A DNA stretch of 12,156 nucleotides from positions 1 through 12,156 of the forward strand of contig JAZSMS010000055.1 in NCBI GenBank assembly GCA_045536015.1. Reading direction: 5' to 3'. The notes beneath the pieces were generated by a model. It made no database searches. It saw nothing but the letters and a program-made list of their open reading frames with translations, and was not told where the DNA came from. Each line of letters opens with the position of its first letter. Position 1 is the stretch's first letter. This document shows positions 1-6,170 of this stretch, piece after piece. The stretch comes from JAZSMS01 sp045536015 (lineage in GTDB: Bacteria > Bacillota > Clostridia > Christensenellales > QALW01). A program made the translations under genes and the position numbers.

Positions 1-335
1 GCCGCAAGGCGCGTAAGCATTGATGCCGCAGGCGTATGGCAATGAATAAGATCAAATTCTGTCGAATTTATAACTGCCTTTAGTTCTTTGTACGCGATTA
101 TGTTTTCCTTTGAAAGCGGATTGCGTGCAAAGGCAATATTATGCATTATTATGCCCTGCTGTTTTAATTTTTCTTCATACGCTTGCGTTCTTTTAACATC
201 AGTATCAAGCATATAGTCAAAGTTGCACGCAATATGCACCTGACAGCCAAGCTCGTTTTTTAAAAACTCAACGTTTTCTTTATTAAACCACTCGATAAAA
301 GAAATAACGCTTGCTACTATAAGTACTTTTTTCAT
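1..335 (-). CDS. Family-4 glycosyltransferase, N-terminal part (runs off left edge)
   Basis: About 111 residues of the N-terminal domain are present; the rest lies beyond the window. The start is ATG at 335-333, overlapping the TGA stop of the phosphoglycosyl transferase by 4 bases (ATGA), which indicates translational coupling. The protein opens with MKKVLIVASV, a beta strand typical of the acceptor-binding Rossmann fold of GT-B enzymes. FDLIHCHTP at residues 94-102 followed by MLTRLAA matches the 'D-hi-HxHtP...RLAAR' signature of capsule and exopolysaccharide GT4 enzymes. The family transfers a sugar from a nucleotide donor to a lipid-linked acceptor at the inner face of the membrane. Coming directly after a phosphoglycosyl transferase, it probably adds an early sugar of the repeat unit. 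Donor and acceptor cannot be told, because the C-terminal donor-binding domain is missing. Confidence 0.85.
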   Translation of the reverse strand, partial: MKKVLIVASVISFIEWFNKENVEFLKNELGCQVHIACNFDYMLDTDVKRTQAYEEKLKQQGIIMHNIAFARNPLSKENIIAYKELKAVINSTEFDLIHCHTPAASMLTRLA

Positions 336-1027
336 AAGTTCTCTATAAGCTCTTTCGCCTTTAATTGATTTTTATCATAAGTGTCTTTATCTACCTTTTT
401 AGTTCTTAAAAGATAGTCACCAAAATCCTCGGCAGTTGCCATACCTTCGTAGCTGATACTTTCGGTTTTAAAAACTTTTATAATGGTTGTAAAAATAATT
501 CTAAAATCCTCTGCAAACGAAATCTTTTTAATATATTCAAGGTCATAATTTAACTTATCTTCCCACTCAATACAATTTCTTCCGTTTATTTGTGCTAATC
601 CCGAAAGTCCCGGGCGCACGTCGTGGCGAATACGTTGCTCGCTGGTCATAAACACCATATCTCTAACAAGCTGTGGACGCGGACCTATTATGGACATATC
701 ACCTTTTAAAATATTAAAAAGCTCGGGCAACTCATCAAGGCTCGTCTTGCGTAAAAACTCGCCGTATGCCGTAAGCCTTTTTTCATCGGGTAAAAGTTTG
801 CCTTGCTTATCGCGTTCGTTTGTCATAGTGCGAAACTTTATAAGTTTAAATATCTTTTCGTTTCCGTCTTTATCCTTTCTGCCTGGACGCAATTGCGAAA
901 AAAACGGGTTGCCTTTCATTTTTATCGCACCTAAGATTGTAAGAACGATAAATGCAGGCGAAAGTGCTAAAACAGCACAAAGCGAAAGAAATAAATCTAT
1001 CGGACGCTTTAAAAATTTTGCGTACAT
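332..1027 (-). CDS. PglC-like monotopic phosphoglycosyl transferase (bacterial sugar transferase)
   Basis: This 231-residue protein has the core length of small monotopic phosphoglycosyl transferases such as PglC, with no extra membrane domain in front. Such enzymes move a phospho-sugar from a UDP-sugar to undecaprenyl phosphate, the first membrane step of glycan assembly. Visible motifs are a hydrophobic re-entrant segment at about residues 9-34 broken by Ser23-Pro24, KFRTM (64-68), the Asp-Glu catalytic pair in SLDELPEL (D98, E99), GDMSIIGPRP (109-118) and RPGLSGLAQINGR (138-150). I choose ATG at 1027-1025. AAGGAG lies 7 bases upstream and overlaps the aminotransferase stop codon. A TTG directly before it could add one residue but is less likely. 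The preceding aminotransferase ends 11 bases upstream, so the two are co-transcribed. The pairing suggests an amino-sugar donor of the UDP-diNAc-bacillosamine kind, but the exact sugar is inference. Confidence 0.93.
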   Translation of the reverse strand: MYAKFLKRPIDLFLSLCAVLALSPAFIVLTILGAIKMKGNPFFSQLRPGRKDKDGNEKIFKLIKFRTMTNERDKQGKLLPDEKRLTAYGEFLRKTSLDELPELFNILKGDMSIIGPRPQLVRDMVFMTSEQRIRHDVRPGLSGLAQINGRNCIEWEDKLNYDLEYIKKISFAEDFRIIFTTIIKVFKTESISYEGMATAEDFGDYLLRTKKVDKDTYDKNQLKAKELIENL

Positions 1028-1038
1028 CAAAAAACTCC

Positions 1039-2166
1039 TTAAAACAAACTTTTAATTGTTTGAATTATTTTGTCTTGCTGGTCTTTAGTCATTTTAATAT
1101 CACTTGGTAAGCACACTCCGTGCGCAAAAAGCTGTTCACTAAAAGGTCTGTCAAAGTTAGTAATAAAATCGTTATTTTTAAAAACGGGCTGAAGATGCAT
1201 CGGCTTCCAAATAGGCCTTGCTTCAACGTTAGCTTCTTCAAGTGCATCGATAATCTCATTTGGTGTAACTAAGCAATCATCATCAAGAAGCGCGCACGAA
1301 AGCCAAAAGTTAGGAACACTGTTTGCTAAATACGGGTTCATTTTTAGCGGAAGCTCTTTTAGACCCTCTTTGTACCTAAAGTAAATTTCTTCCTTTTTTT
1401 GTCTGTGCTCATCAAGGTGTAAAAGCTGACCTCTGCCAATGCCCGCAACCACGTTTGACATACGGTAGTTATAGCCAATTTCCTTATGTTCATAGTGCCT
1501 TGCCTGTTCACGAGCCTGCGTTGCCCAGAAAAGTGCTTTATCACGTGCAGACTTTTGCTTGCAGATAAGCATACCGCCACCGGAGGAAGTAATTATCTTG
1601 TTTCCGTTGAAGCTTAAAACGTTATATTCGCCAAACGTTCCGCATTGCCTGCCGTTATACGTTGCCGAAAGCGCTTCTGCCGCATCCTCGATTAAAATTG
1701 CATTGTGCTCATTGCAAATTGCCAAAAGCTCATCCATCTTTGCAGGAGTGCCATACAAATGCGCCATAATTACGACTTTTGCCTGCGGATATTTTTTAAA
1801 TGCCTTTTTAAGTGCCTCGGGGTCCATATTCCACGTTTCTTTTTCCGAATCAATAAACACCTGTTGCGCACCCTCGTACGAAATAGGATTTACAGTTGCC
1901 GCAAAGGTGGTATCCGAGCAAAATACCACGTCGCCCCTTTTCACGTTAGCAAGCTTAACGGCAAGGTGAAGTGCCGCTGTACCCGAAGAAAGAGCAAGAC
2001 AGCAGCAATCTTTATCTTTAAGATATGCTGCCGTTTCTTCTTCAAAGCAATCACAATTAAAGCCAAGCGGCGCTATCCAATTTTTATCAAAGGCTTCTTT
2101 AATAAATTGCATTTCTTCGCCGTGCATTGTAGGCGATGAAAGCAGAATTCTTTCTTTAAATCTCAC
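1039..2166 (-). CDS. DegT/DnrJ/EryC1/StrS-family PLP-dependent sugar aminotransferase
   Basis: This 375-residue protein has the full length of the family, which transaminates nucleotide-linked keto-sugars using glutamate and PLP. Visible motifs are the phosphate-binding cup LSSGTAALHLA (59-69), EDAAEALSA (160-168) with Asp161 contacting the pyridine nitrogen, and SFNGNKIITSSGGGM (185-199) with Lys190 as the expected Schiff-base lysine. GYNYRMSN (231-238) also matches the family. The 'FNGNK' form resembles PglE/EpsN-type aminotransferases that make UDP-4-amino-4,6-dideoxy-GlcNAc. That subtype is a judgement from memory of the family. The start is GTG at 2166-2164, with GGAG 6 bases upstream; the next Met (residue 14) would cut into the conserved N-terminus. 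It is first in its operon, read from the promoter at 2235-2263. No 4,6-dehydratase or acetyltransferase is visible, so the rest of the pathway must lie outside the window. Confidence 0.93.
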   Translation of the reverse strand: MRFKERILLSSPTMHGEEMQFIKEAFDKNWIAPLGFNCDCFEEETAAYLKDKDCCCLALSSGTAALHLAVKLANVKRGDVVFCSDTTFAATVNPISYEGAQQVFIDSEKETWNMDPEALKKAFKKYPQAKVVIMAHLYGTPAKMDELLAICNEHNAILIEDAAEALSATYNGRQCGTFGEYNVLSFNGNKIITSSGGGMLICKQKSARDKALFWATQAREQARHYEHKEIGYNYRMSNVVAGIGRGQLLHLDEHRQKKEEIYFRYKEGLKELPLKMNPYLANSVPNFWLSCALLDDDCLVTPNEIIDALEEANVEARPIWKPMHLQPVFKNNDFITNFDRPFSEQLFAHGVCLPSDIKMTKDQQDKIIQTIKSLF

Positions 2167-2189
2167 GTTGCACTCCGCTTGTGAATTTT

Positions 2190-2206
2190 AATATATAATA
2201 TATATT
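2190..2206. repeat. A/T-only perfect palindrome in the glycan operon leader
   Basis: A 17-nt perfect palindrome (AATATATA, one central base, TATATATT as read on the minus strand) lies between the predicted transcription start and the ribosome binding site of the aminotransferase gene. It could be a protein-binding site or a weak leader hairpin. Runs of alternating A and T arise easily in AT-rich DNA, so it may mean nothing. Confidence 0.3.
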
Positions 2207-2234
2207 CATTATTTATCTATATTTATGCCATTCT

Positions 2235-2263
2235 ATTTTAACATTTTTACAGGTGCATGTCAA
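2235..2263 (-). promoter_or_regulatory. Sigma-A-type promoter of the glycan operon
   Basis: On the minus strand TTGACA (2263-2258) is followed by a 17-base spacer and TAAAAT (2240-2235), with a TG one base before the -10 (extended -10). This is a near-consensus housekeeping promoter. Transcription should start around 2228, giving a leader of about 60 bases before the GTG start of the aminotransferase. It lies just downstream of the deacetylase terminator, so the two minus-strand units are separate. Confidence 0.85.
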
Positions 2264-2293
2264 TGGTAGATTGCTTCCAATCAATTTTAAACC

Positions 2294-2330
2294 TTAAAAA
2301 AAGAAAAACCACTGTTTTTTACTGTGGTTT
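2294..2330 (-). terminator. Rho-independent terminator of the hydrolase-deacetylase unit
   Basis: Read on the minus strand, AAACCAC (2330-2324) pairs with GTGGTTT (2312-2306) around an 11-base loop, followed by a T-rich tail (TTTTTCTTTTTTT) running to about 2294. The 5' arm overlaps the TAA stop codon (2331-2329) of the polysaccharide deacetylase. Confidence 0.75.
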
Positions 2331-3198
2331 ACATTGTTCTTGTTGCCTGACGTTTACTTAATATCTCACTAAGCTGCTCAAACGTAACAAACTTATAGCC
2401 CGCCGCCTGAAGCATTTTTATTATTTCTTCAACGTGTCTTCCGTATGAGGATACGTTTGCTTTCAAATAATACTTATCGTAAGATTTTAATTCCTTTAAA
2501 ATTGGTATTTTTTGCGTAGTAAGCTCAAAGGGATGCAAATAAAAAACATAATAGTCGCTTTGATTTATATATTGCAAAATCAACTGCTTTATAAACGCCC
2601 AATTACCAAGACGCACGTATCCGCCGCCTGAGATAGGAAACGGCTGACCAAATATTTTTTGCTTTGAAAGTCCAAACTCAAAAAAACCGTCGTTACAAAA
2701 AATATTTTCGCGTATCTGCTTAAAATTTTTAAGCGTAAGCTCTACCGTGTGCCTTGCCGGCGAAAATCCAAGATGCGAAGAATCATATTTAAAGCCAAGC
2801 TCTTTTAAAATTTGCAAGCGCTCGTCGTCAATACTAAAGCAAGGTGCTCTGAAGCCTAAAATTTCGGTATTAAGCAACTCTGAAAGCTCGCGCTTTGCCT
2901 TCTCCATATCCTCTTTAAACTGCTTTGCAGAAATAGTCATCGAAGCAACGTGTTTATAGCTGTGAAGTGCTATGCGATGACCGTTTGAAATACAGCTTTT
3001 AAGCTTATCCGCAATTTTAGGTGCAAGAGTTCCTACGGTAAAAAGCGTACCCTTAATACCGTATTTATCTAAAATTTTTATATATTCATCAAAGCCATCA
3101 AGCAAGTCAACGTCTATCTGTCTTTGCAAATTGCTTACGCATTCAGTGTCGGTAAAGGCCTCGACGTCCATCGTTAAAACCGCGTATTTTTCTTTCAT
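2329..3198 (-). CDS. Polysaccharide deacetylase (NodB-homology, carbohydrate esterase 4 type)
   Basis: This 289-residue metal-dependent deacetylase has no signal peptide or membrane segment, so it probably acts in the cytoplasm or at the inner face of the membrane. The NodB motifs are in order: TMDVEAF (9-15) with Asp11 as the likely catalytic base, HSYKH (79-83) giving the metal ligands His79 and His83, FRAP (116-119), YDSS (138-141), and the late YLHPFE (220-225) with His222 as the expected catalytic acid. The 'MDVEAF' opening and 'HPFE' ending recall polysaccharide deacetylases of exopolysaccharide loci rather than secreted peptidoglycan deacetylases. The substrate is unknown. The start is ATG at 3198, with AAAGG a few bases upstream. 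The membrane-anchored hydrolase gene ends only 9 bases before it, so the two form one transcript ending at the terminator near 2306-2330. An N-deacetylase for a lipid-linked or nucleotide-linked sugar is plausible. Confidence 0.88.
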   Translation of the reverse strand: MKEKYAVLTMDVEAFTDTECVSNLQRQIDVDLLDGFDEYIKILDKYGIKGTLFTVGTLAPKIADKLKSCISNGHRIALHSYKHVASMTISAKQFKEDMEKAKRELSELLNTEILGFRAPCFSIDDERLQILKELGFKYDSSHLGFSPARHTVELTLKNFKQIRENIFCNDGFFEFGLSKQKIFGQPFPISGGGYVRLGNWAFIKQLILQYINQSDYYVFYLHPFELTTQKIPILKELKSYDKYYLKANVSSYGRHVEEIIKMLQAAGYKFVTFEQLSEILSKRQATRTM

Positions 3199-3207
3199 TT
3201 TTTACCT

Positions 3208-4164
3208 TTATTTACTAAAAAATTCTATAATCGCAGAATCATATTTTTCTATATTGTTTATTCTTAAGTGCGAATGTCCACCTTCATCAAACCACACAAG
3301 CTTTTTATCAGTAACGGGACAAGCCGCAAAAAGTCTTCTCGTTTGCTTTGGAATTGAAAAAATATCTTTTTTTCCGTACAAGAACAACACGCGCAAATCT
3401 TTATCAAGTTTTTTAATTGCACTTATTGGTTTATCTCGATAAACGTTTGTTCCGGTATGTTTGTTTATCAATAGCATAACAAGATCAAGCACCGGAAAAA
3501 GCGGACGCTTATCAGCAATCATATGGCGCTTAAAGGTTTCTCTGAAAGAAACAAAGCATCCCTCTGTTACAAGGCCTTTTACGTATTTTGGACAATCTTT
3601 ATTTATAAGTGCAAAAATTGCAGAAGATGTTCCGATGCAGATTCCATGAAGCCAAACCTCTTTGTTTTTTAACTTTTCTACCGCAAAACGCGACCACGCA
3701 ATAACGTCGCCGCTTTCCTTAACGCCAATTGTATTATACTTGCCTCCGCTTTTGCCGTGACAGCGCGTATCAATTACAAGCACGTTAAAACCGGCCTTTT
3801 GATACGGCGGTGCAAAATAATAAGAATATACAAGACTTTCGCATCTTCCGGGAAGAATAATAATGCATCTATCTGCACCAAAATCAAAGTATTCGCCATA
3901 AAGATCAAAACCGTCGTTTTCTATTTTAACCTCGCGCATCTTGTCGCGATATTTATCCGCCCACGCTATACCATCGTTCCACATTTGAAGCTGTTCTTCA
4001 TTTTCAGGTGCCGAGCAAACGCGTCCCCATTTTTCGTCATCTGTACGGACAAGCTGTTTTTGATAAACAGCTTTTGCTATAGGACTTGTTATTATTACCA
4101 TTGCTATTACACCTGAAAGCGCAATGAAAAAAAGCACAGCAAAAACTATCAAAAAAACGTTCAT
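3208..4164 (-). CDS. Membrane-anchored alpha/beta hydrolase with a Cys nucleophile position
   Basis: This 318-residue protein has one hydrophobic segment at about residues 3-25, probably an anchor or uncleaved signal, followed by an alpha/beta-hydrolase domain from about residue 80. The fold markers are IIILPGR (101-107, oxyanion-loop region), IDTRCHGKSGG (131-141, the 'D-R-x-HG-S' motif), the nucleophile elbow HGICIGTSS (173-181), LYGKKD (262-267, Asp267 the likely acid) and EGGHSH (294-299, His297 the likely catalytic His). The elbow reads Gly-Ile-Cys-Ile-Gly, so Cys176 sits where Ser is usual. Cys-Asp-His triads are known in dienelactone hydrolase, so it may still be active, but the substrate is unknown. 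The start is ATG with GGAGG 5 bases upstream. It is followed after 9 bases by the polysaccharide deacetylase, suggesting a shared job on an acylated envelope molecule. Confidence 0.87.
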   Translation of the reverse strand: MNVFLIVFAVLFFIALSGVIAMVIITSPIAKAVYQKQLVRTDDEKWGRVCSAPENEEQLQMWNDGIAWADKYRDKMREVKIENDGFDLYGEYFDFGADRCIIILPGRCESLVYSYYFAPPYQKAGFNVLVIDTRCHGKSGGKYNTIGVKESGDVIAWSRFAVEKLKNKEVWLHGICIGTSSAIFALINKDCPKYVKGLVTEGCFVSFRETFKRHMIADKRPLFPVLDLVMLLINKHTGTNVYRDKPISAIKKLDKDLRVLFLYGKKDIFSIPKQTRRLFAACPVTDKKLVWFDEGGHSHLRINNIEKYDSAIIEFFSK

Positions 4165-4193
4165 TTAATCCTCCAAAAAAATTGGTTGTTTAT

Positions 4194-4244
4194 ATTATAT
4201 CACAACTTTGTAAAAATTTTATCACATTTTATCCAAAAAATCAA
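4194..4244 (-). promoter_or_regulatory. Candidate promoter(s) of the hydrolase-deacetylase unit
   Basis: On the minus strand TTGATT (4244-4239), a 17-base spacer and TAAAAT (4221-4216) make a reasonable sigma-A promoter. A perfect TATAAT lies closer to the gene (4199-4194) but lacks a recognisable -35 at the right distance. Either could drive the hydrolase gene starting at 4164. The region is shared, back to back, with the fakB promoter. Confidence 0.55.
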
Positions 4245-4251
4245 AATATTG

Positions 4252-4280
4252 TTGAAAGAAAAATTTTTATGTGTTATTAT
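4252..4280 (+). promoter_or_regulatory. Sigma-A-type promoter of the fakB-fakB-fakA-plsX operon
   Basis: TTGAAA (4252-4257), a 17-base spacer and TATTAT (4275-4280), with TG one base before the -10, form an extended -10 promoter. Transcription should begin near 4287, giving a leader of about 36 bases to the first fakB. No other promoter is needed downstream, because the four genes are separated by 12 bases or fewer. Confidence 0.8.
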
Positions 4281-4295
4281 TAATAGGTATTAATA
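4278..4295 (+). promoter_or_regulatory. Candidate operator: two TATTAATA palindromes one helical turn apart
   Basis: The self-complementary octamer TATTAATA occurs at 4278-4285 and again at 4288-4295, a 10-base repeat that overlaps the end of the -10 and covers the expected transcription start. This is where a repressor would block the promoter. It does not look like the FapR or FabT sites I remember. A/T-rich composition makes chance occurrence possible, so this is only a candidate. Confidence 0.4.
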
Positions 4296-4322
4296 TATTT
4301 TGGATATAAAGGAAGGTATTTT

Positions 4323-5267
4323 ATGGCTGATTTCGTTATCATTCCTGATTCTTCATCTGACTTAACTCGCGATCTCAGGGAGAGATTTTCTATTCCCGAT
4401 TATATTCACGGCTTACTCTATTTTCCTGACGGTCATTCCGAGCTTACAACTCTTGACTGGGATAAGTATGATCCTAAAGAGTTTTATGAGTCGATGTCGG
4501 ATAAAAAAACCATCTACAAAACTGCCTGTGCGCCTATGGGTGATATTTTAGAGGTTTATGAAAACCAGCTAAAGCAGGGTAAGGATATTTTAGCAATAAC
4601 GCTTTCATCGGCATTATCGGGCACCTATCAAACCTGCAAAATGGCGGCAGAGCAGCTTATGAAAAAATATCCCGAGAGAAAAATAATATGTGTTGACTCG
4701 CTCAGATATTCAACCGCACTTTCGCTTCTTATTATTCTTGCAGCAAAAAAGGCGCAGGAAGGTGCAACGCTTGAGCAAACTGCCAAGTATATCGAAAGCA
4801 TTAAGCATTGTATTCACCAGATAGGCCCGATGGACGATTTATTCTTCCTTTGCAAAACAGGCAGAATTTCAAACTTTAAGGCTTTCTTTGGCACGCTTAT
4901 GGGCGTTAACCCTATGGCAGACTTCAACCGCAATGGCTTATCCGAGGTGCTTGGTAAATTCAAGGGCAAGAAAAACGCCTTTGACGCCGTTATAAAGTAT
5001 ATGCGCCAGACGATTGTTAACCCCGAAGAGCAGATAATATTTGTTGCCCACTCAAACCGCGAGCAAGCTGCCAATATGCTTAAGGATATGATTCAAGCCG
5101 AATTTAATCCCAAGGAAATTATAATTAACCATATCGGTATGTCCTGTGGCGCATCTATCGGCCCGGGCTTATGCGCAACCTACTATTTTGGCAAAGAGAT
5201 AAGTGAAAATTTAGAGCAAGAAAAAGAAATTATGGCTCAGATTTTACTTTCTCAACAGAAAAAATAA
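4323..5267 (+). CDS. fakB: FakB-type fatty-acid-binding DegV family protein, first copy
   Basis: This 314-residue soluble DegV protein has the standard family length. FakB proteins hold a free fatty acid while FakA phosphorylates it, yielding acyl-phosphate for phospholipid synthesis. Family motifs are DSSSDL (9-14), the carboxylate-binding loop SSALSGTYQT (95-104), CVDSLRYS (123-130), KTGRIS (178-183) with Arg181 in the place of the phosphotransfer Arg of characterised FakBs, and the C-terminal glycine-rich IGMSCGASIGPG (271-282). In that last motif most FakBs I recall have His before 'xGPG'; here it is Ser278. Start ATG with AGGAAGG 6 bases upstream. It is the first gene of the operon. DegV proteins were once guessed to be regulators; linkage to fakA and plsX makes the lipid role much more likely. 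Fatty-acid preference cannot be read from sequence. Confidence 0.92.
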   Translation: MADFVIIPDSSSDLTRDLRERFSIPDYIHGLLYFPDGHSELTTLDWDKYDPKEFYESMSDKKTIYKTACAPMGDILEVYENQLKQGKDILAITLSSALSGTYQTCKMAAEQLMKKYPERKIICVDSLRYSTALSLLIILAAKKAQEGATLEQTAKYIESIKHCIHQIGPMDDLFFLCKTGRISNFKAFFGTLMGVNPMADFNRNGLSEVLGKFKGKKNAFDAVIKYMRQTIVNPEEQIIFVAHSNREQAANMLKDMIQAEFNPKEIIINHIGMSCGASIGPGLCATYYFGKEISENLEQEKEIMAQILLSQQKK

Positions 5268-5279
5268 GGAGATTTTAAT

Positions 5280-6170
5280 ATGAGCTCATTTGCAATTTTT
5301 ACAGATTCAACTTCTGATTTAGATAAAGCCACTCGCGAAGCCTTTAACGTTAATTACGTTGCTATGAACTACTCAATCGACGGTGAGGAGTTTGTTGCCT
5401 CGCTTGATTGGGAAAGCCATTCGGTTAAAGATTTTTACAACCTTATGCGTTCTGGAAAGCGCGTTTTTACAACACAGGTGCCTAAAAATATTTATGAAGA
5501 CGCTTTTACAAAAGAGCTCGAGGCAGGAAACGACGTTTTATACATCTCCTGCTCGTCAGCACTTTCGGCTTCAATTAAAACTGCAATGCTCGTTGCCAAC
5601 GAGCTTAACGAAAAATTTGAAAATGCCAAGGTCTATTGCGTTGACTCGCTTATAAGCTCGCTTGGACAAGGCTTTTTGGTAATGGAAGCCGCAAAAAAGC
5701 GTGACGAAGGTCTTTCGGCAGAGGAAACTGCAAAATATATTGAAGAAATTCGCCTTTGCGTAAATCAATGCGGTACCGTTGAATCGATGGAATATCTACG
5801 CCGCGCAGGCAGAATTAAGGCTTCAAAGGCTTTCTTTGGCAATCTTTTTGGTGTAAAACCCATAATTATTTCGGATATAAAAGGTCAAAACTACGCATAC
5901 AAAAAGGTTAAGGGAACACAAAACGCCCGCATAGCAATAGCAGAGCATATCGTTACTGCCGCAAACGGCAAATTTGATAAGCTTTTAATAACGCACGCCG
6001 ATTGCGAGGAAGATGCACTTAAACTTCGCGATGAAGTTTTAAAGCTTGCTCCCTTTAAAGAGGTTATTCTTGGCTATATTGGTCCTATCGTTGGCGCATC
6101 GGTAGGGCCCGGAACCGTTATAGTTTTCTGTTTTGGAAACAAAGTTACTATTGAGGGGTCAGAAGCATAA
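5280..6170 (+). CDS. fakB: FakB-type fatty-acid-binding DegV family protein, second copy
   Basis: This 296-residue DegV paralogue of the preceding gene is clearly divergent, so this is not a recent duplication. Motifs are TDSTSDLD (8-15), FTTQVP (63-68), CVDSLISS (120-127), RRAGRIKASKAFFG (174-187) with Arg178 as the conserved Arg, and YIGPIVGASVGPGT (266-279). Two differences from the usual pattern stand out. The loop that is SGTYQ in the first copy reads SASIK here (96-100), and the C-terminal His position is Ser274. Bacteria often carry several FakBs with different fatty-acid preferences served by one FakA, so a second ligand class is the likely reason for two copies. AAGGAG spans the stop of the first fakB and sits 8 bases before this ATG. 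The stop overlaps the fakA start (TAATG), coupling its translation to fakA. Confidence 0.92.
   Translation: MSSFAIFTDSTSDLDKATREAFNVNYVAMNYSIDGEEFVASLDWESHSVKDFYNLMRSGKRVFTTQVPKNIYEDAFTKELEAGNDVLYISCSSALSASIKTAMLVANELNEKFENAKVYCVDSLISSLGQGFLVMEAAKKRDEGLSAEETAKYIEEIRLCVNQCGTVESMEYLRRAGRIKASKAFFGNLFGVKPIIISDIKGQNYAYKKVKGTQNARIAIAEHIVTAANGKFDKLLITHADCEEDALKLRDEVLKLAPFKEVILGYIGPIVGASVGPGTVIVFCFGNKVTIEGSEA

Noticed and set aside
1028..1030. TTG as the start of the phosphoglycosyl transferase
   Set aside because: It lies directly before an ATG that has better spacing from AAGGAG, so ATG at 1027 is preferred.
1559..2139. Two plus-strand open frames opposite the aminotransferase gene
   Set aside because: They are antisense shadows of a strongly conserved gene, with no family motifs and no ribosome binding site of their own.
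2167..2234. Riboswitch or attenuator in the leader of the glycan operon
   Set aside because: The leader is only about 60 bases of nearly pure A/T with one A/T palindrome, too short and without a terminator-antiterminator pair.
4323..6170. DegV proteins as regulators of degradative enzymes
   Set aside because: The old DegV name suggests regulation, but the genes are fused into an operon with fakA and plsX and carry the fatty-acid-binding motifs.
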